From positions 93,759-157,758 of the forward strand of contig NZ_JAKEUO010000008.1 in NCBI RefSeq assembly GCF_022397915.1: a stretch of DNA of 64,000 nt, read 5' to 3'. Numbering within the stretch: position 1 is the stretch's first letter; the number at the start of each line of letters is the position of its first letter. Both the position numbers and the translations under genes were made by a program. Below, piece after piece: positions 27,447-36,848 of this stretch. This DNA comes from Vibrio sp. Isolate34 (lineage in GTDB: Bacteria > Pseudomonadota > Gammaproteobacteria > Enterobacterales > Vibrionaceae). Under the pieces are notes generated by a model. It saw nothing but the letters and a program-made list of their open reading frames with translations, was not told where the DNA came from and ran no database searches.

Positions 27447-28235
27447 ATGCCAACAAACGCTACTCTACTTGTTTTGATCTTAATGCTTCTAACGTCACTC
27501 CTTTTGTTTGGGCTGACCTCACTTATTCAGGTTGATTCTAATTACGATCTGTTCTTTGAAACTAATACGCTCGTCATTACGACGTATATCTGCTTTGTTG
27601 CTCGCCGCTCTATTCGCCGAAATAGAACACTTATGCTCGGCTCACTGCTACTTATCTTTAATCTATTTTATGATGTATCGAGTGAAGTTCAATATCTCGA
27701 AGAATGGGCTGACCGAAATGAACTCATTGATACCTTTCTCGAAGATGGCTTACTTCAAATTGCTTTTCTGTTAATCGCCGTCGGTATCACTAAATTAAAC
27801 TCCCACTTAAAAGATCAAAGCAAGAAGGATGAGCTGACAGGCCTATATAATCGTAAAAAGTTAGATGCGATTAAGCTTGAAGAGTTTGAGTTGATTTATT
27901 TCGACTTAGATGGGTTAAAACAAGTGAATGATCGCCAAGGGCACCAAGAGGGTGACCTAATGATTGTCCGTTTCTCTCAAGCATTAAATCAGGTGGTACT
28001 TGAAGATGAAATGGTGTTTCGTGTTGGCGGCGATGAGTTTGTAGCAACCGTTCAACTTGGTCGCGGTGGGGAGTTTATTAAACAAGTTACTAACCTACTC
28101 CTCGATGAGGACATATCATTTTCATACGGTATTGAAGTTGCACAACGAGAAAACTTTAAACAAGCATTAATTGAATCTGATAAAGCGATGTATGTAATGA
28201 AAAAAGCCCAGCGATCTGACACAGACGAGTTTTAA
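27447..28235 (+). CDS. Membrane diguanylate cyclase (GGDEF)
   Basis: 262 residues: three or four N-terminal transmembrane helices (about 5-28, 37-55, 62-78, 98-116) and a compact C-terminal GGDEF domain (about 125-255) with the intact FRVGGDEF active loop and YFDLDGLKQVND, which binds metal and GTP. The position of the inhibitory I-site RxxD reads LEDE, so product inhibition is probably absent. GGAGG lies before the ATG. It starts about 95 bases after potD1, beyond its terminator. Cyclic-di-GMP synthesis is inferred from the intact motif. Confidence 0.85.
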   Translation: MPTNATLLVLILMLLTSLLLFGLTSLIQVDSNYDLFFETNTLVITTYICFVARRSIRRNRTLMLGSLLLIFNLFYDVSSEVQYLEEWADRNELIDTFLEDGLLQIAFLLIAVGITKLNSHLKDQSKKDELTGLYNRKKLDAIKLEEFELIYFDLDGLKQVNDRQGHQEGDLMIVRFSQALNQVVLEDEMVFRVGGDEFVATVQLGRGGEFIKQVTNLLLDEDISFSYGIEVAQRENFKQALIESDKAMYVMKKAQRSDTDEF

Positions 28236-28355
28236 GTGTTTTGTATGGATGTACACAAAACGATAACTACTTTTTTAACCTAAATGGTTTCAGGTAGACG
28301 CGACTCGGATAGAACTGGCTGAGCAACTCTCAGCCTGTCATCGTTTTATACTTTA

Positions 28356-29093
28356 TTAAGCCGTTAAAGATCCTTGCTCCGTGCTCAGCAGTTCCTTAAC
28401 GAGCTTGGGTACTTCGATGCTCGCTTTACCGTAACGCTTCTCTTCAAATTCGCTCTCTACTGCACTTGGCTCAAGGTTGATTTCGATCGTATGTGCGCCA
28501 TGCATTTTCGCATCATGCACAAACCCAGCAGCTGGATACACCACCCCCGATGTACCTATTGAGATAAATAGATCCGCCTCTTCTAGTGCAGAATAGATGT
28601 CGCCCATTCTCAATGGCATCTCACCAAACCAAACAATGTGTGGACGCATTTGCGCGGGAATCTGACAGCAGTGGCAAAGCTCGCCTGTCTCGATGTTCTC
28701 TTTATGGTCGATAACCTGATTCGACTCGCTGCAGCGTGCTTTAAGGAGTTCACCATGCATGTGGATGATATTGTTGCTACCGCCTCTCTCATGCAGGTTG
28801 TCGATGTTTTGAGTAATGATGGTAACTTTGCCATCAAGCTTGTCTTCAAGCTCTCCTAGCGCCTTGTGAGCTGAATTTGGCTGGATGCTCTCGCTTTGCA
28901 GACCGCGACGACGTTTGTTGTAAAACGCTTGTACCAAGTCAGGATCTTTTGCAAAGCCCTCAGGTGTCGCGACATCTTCGATTTTATGGTTTTCCCATAA
29001 TCCGTCTTGTGCTCGGAATGTTTGAATCCCCGACTCTGCAGAGATGCCAGCGCCAGTAAGAATTACGATATTTCGATATGGGAAATGCATATA
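28356..29093 (-). CDS. cobB: NAD-dependent protein deacylase CobB (sirtuin)
   Basis: 245 residues from the ATG at 29093, with AAGGA six bases upstream; a longer frame lacks support. Sirtuin motifs in order: [14 protein letters not shown] (NAD binding), [12 protein letters not shown], catalytic His in HMHGEL, zinc Cys in ARC and LCHCC, and GTSGVVYPA. Removes acetyl or succinyl groups from lysines, for example of acetyl-CoA synthetase. Monocistronic. Confidence 0.94.
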   Translation of the reverse strand, partial: YMHFPYRNIVILTGAGISAESGIQTFRAQDGLWENHKIEDVATPEGFAKDPDLVQAFYNKRRRGLQSESIQPNSAHKALGELEDKLDGKVTIITQNIDNLHERGGSNNIIHMHGELLKARCSESNQVIDHKENIETGELCHCCQIPAQMRPHIVWFGEMPLRMGDIYSALEEADLFISIGTSGVVYPAAGFVHDAKMHGAHTIEINLEPSAVESEFEEKRYGKASIEVPKLVKELLSTEQGSLTA

Positions 29094-29270
29094 ACGTCCT
29101 TTTAGATATGTCACTTTGTAACAGCTTAGCACTGTTCAAATTCCAACAATAGTTTTAGGGATTAGACCATAGTCTTAGGCAACTGAATTCATTGGCTATT
29201 TGTGACATAACTCGCTTGATAGCTGTGACCGTTCCTACGCAAACTCTCTGTTTTACCATTCATAGAAACC

Positions 29271-29292
29271 AAAAAAGCGACCGAAGCCGCTT
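29271..29292 (-). terminator. Terminator after amtB
   Basis: Read leftward: stem AAGCGGC, UUCG tetraloop, GTCGCTT, then TTTT. Confidence 0.88.
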
Positions 29293-29349
29293 AGTTTTTA
29301 TTTGAATGTTTTCTACTTGAAGAGCTTTAACTCTTCAAAGTGAACAAGG

Positions 29350-30570
29350 TTAGTCTTCGTTGATAGAAGAGATCTTATGGATTGAAAGATCCGCACCGTT
29401 GAACTCGTCTTCTTCACTCAAACGAAGGCCTGTTAGTTTGCTCAGCACACCATAAACAATGAGTGCACCAACCAAAGCTACAGTGATACCCGCCAAAGTA
29501 CCGACAATCTGAGCAGCAAAGCTGACGCCCCCTAGCCCCCAGAATGCTTGTTGGCCGAAGATTCCGGCTGCAATACCACCCCAGGCACCACATACGCCGT
29601 GTAGAGGCCATACACCCAATACATCATCAATCTGTGTTTTGTTTTGCATGTAAGTAAATAGGTAAACAAACAAAGCGCCCGCCACGCCGCCAGTAATCAG
29701 AGCGCCTAATGGGTGCATTAAGTCTGACCCTGCACAAATTGCTACTAAGCCAGCCAAAGGACCATTATGAATAAAGCCCGGGTCATTCTTACCTGCAACA
29801 AGCGCCGCTAGAATACCGCCGACCATTGCCATCAGAGAGTTCATCGCTACCAAACCGCTGATACCATTGATCGCTTGTGCAGACATCACGTTAAAGCCAA
29901 ACCAACCCACACATAATATCCATGAACCTAGAGCTAGGAAAGGAATGTTCGATGGTGCAAAGTTAGTGTGTTTACCCGCGCGGATACGACCTTTACGCAT
30001 ACCAAGGAAGTAAACCGCAACCAATGCAATCCAACCGCCAACACCGTGAACTACAACCGATCCTGCGAAGTCATGGAATCCATAGCCAAATTGACCTTCT
30101 AACCAATCTTGGAAGCCAAAATTACCATTCCAAATGATGCCTTCGAAAAATGGATAGATGAAACCGACCGTAAACAGTGTCGCAATCAAAATTGGATAGA
30201 AACGAGCACGCTCTGCGATACCACCAGAAACAATCGCAGGAATTGCGGCTGCGAAGGTCATTAGGAAGAAGAACTTAACCAGTTCGTATCCATTACCTTG
30301 TGAGAGCGTTTCAGCGTCGGCAAAAAAGTGAGCTCCGTAAGCAACCCAGTAACCGATAAAGAAATAAGCGATGGCGGAGACACCAAAATCGGAAAGGATT
30401 TTAACCAGTGCGTTGACTTGGTTCTTCTTTCGTACGGTACCGACTTCGAGAAACGCAAAGCCAGCGTGCATCAGGAAGACCATGATTGCGCCGAGTAATA
30501 GGAATAAAGTGTCTGAACTTTGGGTAAGGGTTTGTACTGCACTATGAACTTGAGTCACCGTTTCACTCAT
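29350..30570 (-). CDS. amtB: Ammonium transporter
   Basis: 406 residues, about 11 transmembrane helices. The channel twin histidines are visible in VVVHGVGG and WPLHGVCGAWGG. AGGAG lies nine bases before the ATG. AmtB passes ammonium across the inner membrane and is normally shut by a PII protein. No glnK lies beside it here. A sigma-54 promoter lies upstream (30654-30670), fitting nitrogen control by NtrC. Confidence 0.95.
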   Translation of the reverse strand: MSETVTQVHSAVQTLTQSSDTLFLLLGAIMVFLMHAGFAFLEVGTVRKKNQVNALVKILSDFGVSAIAYFFIGYWVAYGAHFFADAETLSQGNGYELVKFFFLMTFAAAIPAIVSGGIAERARFYPILIATLFTVGFIYPFFEGIIWNGNFGFQDWLEGQFGYGFHDFAGSVVVHGVGGWIALVAVYFLGMRKGRIRAGKHTNFAPSNIPFLALGSWILCVGWFGFNVMSAQAINGISGLVAMNSLMAMVGGILAALVAGKNDPGFIHNGPLAGLVAICAGSDLMHPLGALITGGVAGALFVYLFTYMQNKTQIDDVLGVWPLHGVCGAWGGIAAGIFGQQAFWGLGGVSFAAQIVGTLAGITVALVGALIVYGVLSKLTGLRLSEEDEFNGADLSIHKISSINED

Positions 30571-30600
30571 TAAAGCATTCTCCTTCGCTTTATCTGATTT

Positions 30601-30670
30601 GCACTGGTATCGTGCGATTCAATGTTGTAATTAATTAAAGACTCAACAGTAAACGCAAGATGCGTTCCAA
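30601..30670 (-). promoter_or_regulatory. Sigma-54 promoter of amtB, with NtrC-like dyad
   Basis: Read leftward from 30670: TTGGAACGCATCTTGC has the exact GG-N10-GC spacing of a -24/-12 promoter, predicting a start near 30643. A GCAC-N7-GTGC dyad (30601-30615) with the arm spacing of NtrC sites lies between the promoter and the ATG, an unusual downstream position. NtrC control is inferred. Confidence 0.72.
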
Positions 30671-30714
30671 GTGCGAAGGGTAATTTTCGTGCAACAGGTT
30701 TTCTTTTTAACTTA

Positions 30715-30880
30715 TTGATTTTTTAGAGTCTAAATATTTAGGTGCACTTTTATGGTTCTTGAAAATAGAAAAGATCACACCGACAATTGCACCAAATAAG
30801 GGAGTTGCACCATATTGAAGCGGCGAATGAGTTAGTTCTGATACAGAGAGTGACTGACGACTATTTACTGCTCTAAAGGC
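30715..30880 (-). pseudogene. Possible remnant of a small membrane-protein frame
   Basis: On the minus strand an open frame of about 55 codons runs to a TAA at about 30714. It contains a hydrophobic stretch, TPLFGAIVGVIFSIFKNHKS, that looks like a transmembrane segment with a basic flank. No ATG, GTG or TTG opens it, and a TGA lies upstream. It may be a decayed small gene upstream of amtB or chance; it is upstream of the sigma-54 promoter. Confidence 0.25.
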
Positions 30881-30920
30881 TCAAAAACAAAAAGCCCAGT
30901 GAAATAAATCACTGGGCTTT
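30880..30920 (-). terminator. Terminator of the fdh operon
   Basis: Perfect 12-base stem AAAGCCCAGTGA/TCACTGGGCTTT with a 6-base loop. Read leftward it is followed by TTGTTTTTG. It ends the operon whose last gene stops at 30949. Confidence 0.88.
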
Positions 30921-30948
30921 CTTTAGGTATGTCGTTAAAGGGTTAGCG

Positions 30949-31365
30949 CTACAGGTTTGGTCCTGTAGACGGGTTTTGCGGTAGGTTTTGACTTAAACGC
31001 TGCATACCTTGATACATGCGGATAAACCAAACCACAATCGCAACACCACCGAACAACATGCCGACATATGGAATGTAGTAAGCGATGTCATCGATAATAT
31101 GGTTTTGATACCAGTAATCGTTCACGCCAATTAACACGCCGTTTGAGGTTGCTACCGTTACGATAAGCACCACGAAGAAGGTCAGGTTCAAGAAGAACGA
31201 GCGAATCAAGCCGTAGTAATGGGTATCTACTACTTCGCCGTCTTCGCCTTTATCTAAACGATAGCCCGCGTAGATAATGGCAACCACACCAGAGAGAAGG
31301 CAAGTAAATGGTGTAAAGCAACTTAATATGTAAGCGACCCAAATACCTTTATGAGGTTTGTTCAT
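30949..31365 (-). CDS. Small membrane protein ending the fdh operon
   Basis: 138 residues, three or four transmembrane helices (about 10-30, 48-70, 90-115) and a short polar tail rich in Pro/Asn/Gln. It resembles the Tic20/DUF4870-like small membrane proteins, but I am not certain. It overlaps the 3' end of the cytochrome subunit gene by 17 bases, so it is translated with the formate dehydrogenase. It could help assembly of the membrane subunit; that is only context. Confidence 0.6.
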   Translation of the reverse strand: MNKPHKGIWVAYILSCFTPFTCLLSGVVAIIYAGYRLDKGEDGEVVDTHYYGLIRSFFLNLTFFVVLIVTVATSNGVLIGVNDYWYQNHIIDDIAYYIPYVGMLFGGVAIVVWFIRMYQGMQRLSQNLPQNPSTGPNL

Positions 31366-32422
31366 TCTTATTCACCCCTTCCGTTTTCTCTGTTGTTGCG
31401 TTAGCGCTTTGTTCAACGCCATTTTTCTCTTGTTCCATCACTTCTTTGTACCAAAGGTCATGGTGCTCTTTAGCCCAAGTCTCATCAACTTCGCCTGTTA
31501 CCATGCCTTCTAGTGCCCCTTCCATACCGAATAAGCCGATGTAGATGTGGAACACGAAACCACAGATAAGGATCAAAGCAGCTAACATGTGGACTAGGTT
31601 TGAAAGCTCCATATCTCGACGCGTTTGACCGAAGATTGGGAAGTCTAAAACCAAGCCACTGATCGCAGCCACACTACCCATAACAATCAATAGCCAGAAC
31701 AGTGCTTTTTCACCTGCGTTCGAAAACTCTGCCGATGGATGAGAACCTTTATGTTTCCCGACCATGCCACCCAGTTTCATGAACCACTGGATATCAACCA
31801 TCTTGAAGATAGACTTGCGCCACCACTTGATAAGAACAGCCATCAACAGCACATAGAAAATCGGGCCGATGTAGTTATGGTACTGCTTAGCCAGTAGAAC
31901 GATAAAGCCCCATAGATCCGTTGGGATATAAGGTTTCAAGAAGTGTTTACCGTAAACCAACATCAAACCACTGAACGCCAGTGTTAAGAAGGTAAACGCC
32001 ATGCTCCAGTGCAATGCACGATCAAGTCGAGACCAACGTTTGATCTTACGGCCTGTTCTTGGTGCACTTAGCATTAGCGGGCCAATCACAACGTACATCA
32101 AAGTCACAAAAGCAATACTGCCAAAAATAGCGACAGCACCGGCTGGTGACATCCACTTCTCTTTCAATATGTACCACGTTTGACCTGGAGCACTGATTAA
32201 CACACCGTGCTCAGCCGATTGAGATGTGGTGTAACCTTCCTCTCCATTTCTTACTTGTCGCCAAAAATCGGCACCGGCAAGTTGTGTGATTTCTCGTTGA
32301 GCAGAGCTCGATTGAGTTTGTGATGAGTTCGTCTCAGATGCATGACTCATAGGAGAAAGCATTATTAGTGCTGCCAACATCGGCAGCACAACAAGGAAGA
32401 GACGCTTAAACATTGTAAGCAT
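31349..32422 (-). CDS. fdhC: Formate dehydrogenase cytochrome b556 (gamma) subunit
   Basis: 357 residues, with GGAG six bases before the ATG at 32422. An N-terminal signal-like segment is followed by a periplasmic stretch and about five transmembrane helices. Haem b histidines are likely in LDRALHWSMAF, AKQYHNYIGP and FVFHIYIG. It anchors the periplasmic enzyme and passes electrons to quinone. The N-terminal extension is longer than in E. coli FdnI (about 217 residues), as in Shewanella-type FdhC. Confidence 0.9.
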   Translation of the reverse strand: MLTMFKRLFLVVLPMLAALIMLSPMSHASETNSSQTQSSSAQREITQLAGADFWRQVRNGEEGYTTSQSAEHGVLISAPGQTWYILKEKWMSPAGAVAIFGSIAFVTLMYVVIGPLMLSAPRTGRKIKRWSRLDRALHWSMAFTFLTLAFSGLMLVYGKHFLKPYIPTDLWGFIVLLAKQYHNYIGPIFYVLLMAVLIKWWRKSIFKMVDIQWFMKLGGMVGKHKGSHPSAEFSNAGEKALFWLLIVMGSVAAISGLVLDFPIFGQTRRDMELSNLVHMLAALILICGFVFHIYIGLFGMEGALEGMVTGEVDETWAKEHHDLWYKEVMEQEKNGVEQSANATTEKTEGVNKNEQTS

Positions 32423-32435
32423 ATGTCTCTCCTAC

Positions 32436-33044
32436 TTAGCTCTTAGTCGCATCGTAAGAAAGGTCGTTGCCGTCTGTCCAACCTGCACCTTTCGCACCAC
32501 GTTCAACAACACGCTGACGGAAAACATCAGAAACTTTCTCTGCGTCACCCGCTAGCAGTGCTTTGGTTGAACAAAGCGAAGCACACATTGGCAGTTTGCC
32601 TTCAGCAATACGGTTTGCACCGTACTTTTGGCGCTCTTCAACAGAACCTGGCTCTGTCTCTGGACCGCCAGCACAGAAGGTACATTTGTCCATCTTACCG
32701 CGCTCACCAAACGCTTCCTGTTTAGGGAATTGAGGTGCACCAAATGGACAAGCAAACAAGCAGTAACCACAACCGATACAAAGATCTTTATTGTGAAGTA
32801 CGATGCCGTCTTCTGTATGTTCAAAACAGTCTGCAGGACAAACTGCCATACAAGGTGCATCAGTACAGTGCATACACGCTACTGAGATTGAGTTTTCACC
32901 CGGCTCGCCATCGTTCAGTGTGACAACGCGACGACGTTGAATACCCCATTCCAAAGCATCATCATTTTCATTCTTACATGCAGTGACACAACCGTTACAT
33001 TCGATACAACGCTTGGTGTCACAAAGAAATTTCATTCTAGCCAT
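32436..33044 (-). CDS. fdhB: Formate dehydrogenase iron-sulfur (beta) subunit
   Basis: 202 residues with four cysteine groups for four 4Fe-4S clusters: CIECNGCVTAC, CMHCTDAPCMAVC, CIGCGYCLFACPF and a CTFC with a distant partner. Carries electrons from the catalytic subunit to the cytochrome b. No export signal, so it probably rides with the Tat-exported alpha subunit. Lies 11 bases after fdhA. Confidence 0.93.
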   Translation of the reverse strand: MARMKFLCDTKRCIECNGCVTACKNENDDALEWGIQRRRVVTLNDGEPGENSISVACMHCTDAPCMAVCPADCFEHTEDGIVLHNKDLCIGCGYCLFACPFGAPQFPKQEAFGERGKMDKCTFCAGGPETEPGSVEERQKYGANRIAEGKLPMCASLCSTKALLAGDAEKVSDVFRQRVVERGAKGAGWTDGNDLSYDATKS

Positions 33045-33055
33045 TTTAAGACTCC

Positions 33056-35911
33056 TTACGCTTTACGAATATTACAAAGGGTTACTTTCGTTTCCTGCAT
33101 CAACGTGACAGGGTCGTAACCATATGTGGTTGCTGTGTTAGCAGCTTCACCAATAACGTAAGGATCAGTGCCTTCTGGGTATTTAGAACGCAAATCTTCG
33201 CCTTGGAACTTGCCACCGAAGTGGAATGGAATGAACGCCAGCCCCGGTTTCACACGACGTGTAACCATCGCTTTCACCTTAATTCGGCCCTTCTCAGCAC
33301 CCTCAACCCAAACATCATCACCGTCTTTAAAGCCGATGTCGTTCGCGTCTTTCGGGTTTACTTCAACGAACATCTCTTGTTGAAGTTCTGCTAGCCAAGG
33401 GTTAGAACGTGTCTCTTCACCACCACCTTCGTACTCAACCAGACGACCAGAAGTCAGGATAATCGGGTATTCACCAGATTTGTCTTGCTCTTGAATCGAC
33501 TTGTAAAGCGTAGGTACACGGAAGATCGCCTCTTTGTCATCCCATGTTGGGTAGTCAGCAACTAGGTCGCGACGTGGTGTGTAAAGCGGCTCACGGTGCA
33601 GTGGCACGCGGTCTGGGAATGTCCAAACAATCGCACGCGCTTTTGCATTACCAAACGGGATACAACCGTGCTTGATAGCCACACGTTGAATACCGCCAGA
33701 AACGTCGGTCTTCCAGTTTTTACCTTCAGCAGAGGCTTTCTCTTCTGCTGTTAGGTCATCCCACCACCCCAGTTGTTTCAGTAGTTTGTCACTGAACTCT
33801 GGGTAGCCATCTTTGATTTCGCTGCCTTTCGAGTAGCTGTCTTCAGCCAGTAGGTTTTGACCTTCAAACTCAACACCGAAACGAGTGCGGAAGTTACCAC
33901 CACCTTCAGCGACAGTCTTAGACGTATCGTAAAGGATATGTGTGCCTGGGTGTTTCATTTCTGGCGTACCCCAACATGGCCAAGGAAGACCGTAAGTCTC
34001 ACCATTTGCAGGCCCGCCCTCTGCTTCCAGAGACGTTTTGTGGAATGTATGCCAGTTCTGTTGGTGCTCTTTCAAACGTTCTGGGCTTTGACCTGTGTAA
34101 CCGATCGTCCACATACCTTTGTTGAATTCACGAGTAATGTCTTCAATCAATGGTTGGTTGTTCTCAACACGGATGTTTTTGAACAGCTGATCAGAGAAAC
34201 CAAGCTTCTTAGAAAGAAGGTACATGATTTCGTGGTCAGGCTTAGATTCGAACAGAGGATCTACCACCTTGTCACGCCACTGTAGAGAACGGTTTGATGC
34301 CGTTACACTGCCGTAGGTTTCAAACTGAGTCGTCGCTGGTAGCAGGTAAACGCCGTCAGTACGATCATTCATTACCGCTGCAACCGTTGGGTATGGGTCA
34401 ACAATAACCATCATATCCAGCTTCTGCATCGCTTTCTTCATCTCTGGACCACGAGTCTGAGAGTTCACTGCGTGACCCCAGTAGAACATGGCGCGGATGT
34501 TTTCACGTTGACGAATCTTGTCTTTGTCTTCAAGTACACCATCAACCCAACGAGAGACAGGAATACCTGCACTGTTCATTGGTTTTTGACCGCCGTATGC
34601 GTTGTCGTCGAAACGGCCTTTGATCCAATCAAAGTCGATATCCCAAACTTTCGACCAGTGACGCCAAGAGCCTTCAGACAAGCCGTAGTAGCCTGGAAGT
34701 GTGTCAGATAGTACGCCAAGGTCAGTTGCGCCTTGTACGTTATCGTGACCACGGAAGATGTTTGCACCGCCGCCTGATTTACCGATGTTACCTAGCGCAA
34801 GCTCAAGTACACAGTAAGCACGTGTGTTGTTGTTACCTGTCGTGTGCTGAGTACCACCCATACACCAAACGATACAACCCGGACGGTTTTCAGAAAGCAG
34901 TTTCGCTGTGTGGTAAACGTCTTCTTCGCTTACGCCTGTTACACGTTCAACTTCAGCTGGGCTCCACTTCGCGACTTCTTCACGGATTTCGTCCATGCCG
35001 AATACACGTTGGCGGATGAATTCTTGGTCTTCCCATTTGTTAGCAAAGACATGCCATAACACACCCCAGATAAACGCAACGTCAGAACCTGGGCGAAGTG
35101 ATACATAGTGATCAGATTTCGCAGCAGTACGCGTACGACGCGGATCCGCAACAACGATCTTACAGTTGTTCTTCTCTTTCGCGATCAAGATGTGTTGCAT
35201 CGCTACTGGGTGAGCTTCTGCAGGGTTTGAACCAATGAACAGCATCGATTTACAGTTGTGCATGTCATTGAACGAGTTTGTCATTGCACCGTAACCCCAA
35301 GTGTTTGCAACACCGGCTACTGTGGTTGAGTGACAAATACGCGCTTGGTGATCAACGTTGTTGGTGCCCCAAAGCGACGCCATCTTACGGAATGCGTAAG
35401 CTTGCTCGTTGCTGTGTTTCGCACTGCCTAGGAAGTAAACTGAATCAGGGCCAGACTCTTTACGAAGTTCTAGCGCTTTGTTACCGATCTCTTCAATCGC
35501 TTGTTCCCAAGAAAGCTTCTTCCACTTACCGCCTTCCAATTTCATTGGGTACTTAAGACGACGTTCACCGTGGCCGTGCTCACGAAGTGCTGCACCTTTC
35601 GCACAGTGTCCACCAGCGTTAAATGGGTGATCGAATGCAGGCTCTTGACCTGTCCATACACCATTTTGAACTTCAGCGTAGATACCACAACCCACAGAAC
35701 AGTGAGAACAGATAGTGCGTTTCACTTCTGTTTTCGCTTCTGGATCGACTGATTTAGCCTGTGCTTTCTTCATCATGCCCGGTGCGAATAGACTTGCGCC
35801 TACCACTGCGCCACCAGCAGCTAATGAAGTGTTTTTCATGAAGGCACGTCGAGACACGCCTAGCTGATTGGTTTCTTTGCTCACACTATCGGAGCGTTTG
35901 ACAAGTTTCAT
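33056..35911 (-). CDS. fdhA: Formate dehydrogenase catalytic (alpha) subunit, cysteine type
   Basis: 951 residues. Tat signal SRRAFMK (20-26) directs the folded enzyme to the periplasm. The N-terminal 4Fe-4S cluster is held by Cys68, Cys71, Cys75 and Cys103. The Mo/W-bis-MGD domain follows, with the metal ligand in HQARICHSTTVAG: Cys193 instead of selenocysteine, so no UGA recoding is needed. The C-terminal molydopterin dinucleotide-binding domain is present. It oxidises formate to CO2 for quinone-linked respiration. The nearby tungstate transporter raises the possibility that the metal is W. Confidence 0.94.
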   Translation of the reverse strand: MKLVKRSDSVSKETNQLGVSRRAFMKNTSLAAGGAVVGASLFAPGMMKKAQAKSVDPEAKTEVKRTICSHCSVGCGIYAEVQNGVWTGQEPAFDHPFNAGGHCAKGAALREHGHGERRLKYPMKLEGGKWKKLSWEQAIEEIGNKALELRKESGPDSVYFLGSAKHSNEQAYAFRKMASLWGTNNVDHQARICHSTTVAGVANTWGYGAMTNSFNDMHNCKSMLFIGSNPAEAHPVAMQHILIAKEKNNCKIVVADPRRTRTAAKSDHYVSLRPGSDVAFIWGVLWHVFANKWEDQEFIRQRVFGMDEIREEVAKWSPAEVERVTGVSEEDVYHTAKLLSENRPGCIVWCMGGTQHTTGNNNTRAYCVLELALGNIGKSGGGANIFRGHDNVQGATDLGVLSDTLPGYYGLSEGSWRHWSKVWDIDFDWIKGRFDDNAYGGQKPMNSAGIPVSRWVDGVLEDKDKIRQRENIRAMFYWGHAVNSQTRGPEMKKAMQKLDMMVIVDPYPTVAAVMNDRTDGVYLLPATTQFETYGSVTASNRSLQWRDKVVDPLFESKPDHEIMYLLSKKLGFSDQLFKNIRVENNQPLIEDITREFNKGMWTIGYTGQSPERLKEHQQNWHTFHKTSLEAEGGPANGETYGLPWPCWGTPEMKHPGTHILYDTSKTVAEGGGNFRTRFGVEFEGQNLLAEDSYSKGSEIKDGYPEFSDKLLKQLGWWDDLTAEEKASAEGKNWKTDVSGGIQRVAIKHGCIPFGNAKARAIVWTFPDRVPLHREPLYTPRRDLVADYPTWDDKEAIFRVPTLYKSIQEQDKSGEYPIILTSGRLVEYEGGGEETRSNPWLAELQQEMFVEVNPKDANDIGFKDGDDVWVEGAEKGRIKVKAMVTRRVKPGLAFIPFHFGGKFQGEDLRSKYPEGTDPYVIGEAANTATTYGYDPVTLMQETKVTLCNIRKA

Positions 35912-35921
35912 CCGTTATCTC

Positions 35922-36125
35922 CTAAAGTGTGTCGTAGTAATCGCGAATATGTTGCGTTTCACGATACCCAGTCTTCTTCACGTCTTCTTTCGAAATTTCA
36001 ACAGTTTCTGAAGCGGTTGCCACTTTAGTTGTACCAGCGACAACGGCACCAGTTACGGCTGCAGTCGTCAAGCCTTTGAGTAAGTCCCTACGGCTTGTAT
36101 TTATATCTTTATTATCTTTCATCAT
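35922..36125 (-). CDS. Small Tat-signal protein of the fdh operon
   Basis: 67 residues: a twin-arginine signal (SRRDLLKGL) with a hydrophobic stretch to about residue 40, then a short acidic/aromatic tail (HIRDYYDTL). Tiny Tat proteins of this kind precede fdhA in many proteobacterial Fdh operons and are annotated as formate dehydrogenase region TAT proteins. It lies 10 bases before fdhA. Its role is unknown; a maturation or docking helper is plausible. Confidence 0.8.
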   Translation of the reverse strand: MMKDNKDINTSRRDLLKGLTTAAVTGAVVAGTTKVATASETVEISKEDVKKTGYRETQHIRDYYDTL

Positions 36126-36200
36126 TGCTTCCTTACCTTACGGTAGATCTTTTTTTGGAGGCTTAATGCCCCTCTATCGATATAATCGCGTACTGCTCGA

Positions 36201-36839
36201 TTACTCGTAATCAGTGACGTTTTTCACATCAATCTTTAATTTGTGCTTACTGCTTTTTGTATTCACGCTAAAACGCACTTGCTCTAGCGTTAGGAATGCT
36301 TCACATAGCTGAGCGGCCGACTTGTAGAAGTTCGCGCCTTCTGCCCCTTCAAGCTGACGCGTGAAAGAGTTAAACCAAGGGCCAAGGTGTTTATTGAATA
36401 CCGCTTGTTGCAGGGCTTCTTCTTCAGCCGTTAGCATGGCCATCACTTCACACAATGCTGCGATGTGATCTTCTGGCTCTTTCACTTGATCATCACGCTC
36501 AATGCCTAAAAGCTCTAAATCATGACGAATCTCTGCCAATGGTTTTTCCATCATGGCGCCAGTGCGATGCCAAGAACCAAATGGAACGACCTCTCCACGA
36601 CCAATACCGATGAACAGGTCTTGATATTCGTCTTCAAGAGCTTCACGGTTTGATTCTGTTGCCGCTTGTTGAATCGCAATCCAAGCCTTTTGCATTGCGC
36701 TTTCAGACGCTTCAATATCTAGTGTTTTAAGGAAGTCGATCACCTCTTCAGAAGGTGCGCTACGAAACAGCGCAGATAGAACTAAATAGATTTCAGTTCT
36801 TAGTGTCTGTTCTTGTGCCTGATCCAAATTCGTTTCCAA
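36201..36839 (-). CDS. TorD-family chaperone for formate dehydrogenase
   Basis: 212 residues, all-helical, with the TorD/DmsD pattern: EYQDLFIGIGRGEVVPFGSWH around residues 67-87, and EPEDHIAALCEVM near 120. Such chaperones bind the Tat signal and the apo-enzyme until the molybdopterin or tungstopterin is inserted. It lies in the fdh operon, nine bases after the Fe-S protein gene. Confidence 0.87.
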   Translation of the reverse strand: METNLDQAQEQTLRTEIYLVLSALFRSAPSEEVIDFLKTLDIEASESAMQKAWIAIQQAATESNREALEDEYQDLFIGIGRGEVVPFGSWHRTGAMMEKPLAEIRHDLELLGIERDDQVKEPEDHIAALCEVMAMLTAEEEALQQAVFNKHLGPWFNSFTRQLEGAEGANFYKSAAQLCEAFLTLEQVRFSVNTKSSKHKLKIDVKNVTDYE

Positions 36840-36848
36840 GGCTAACTC

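Noticed and set aside
33857..34285. 142-codon plus-strand frame
   Set aside because: Antisense to fdhA, which is intact and full length. No recognisable domain.
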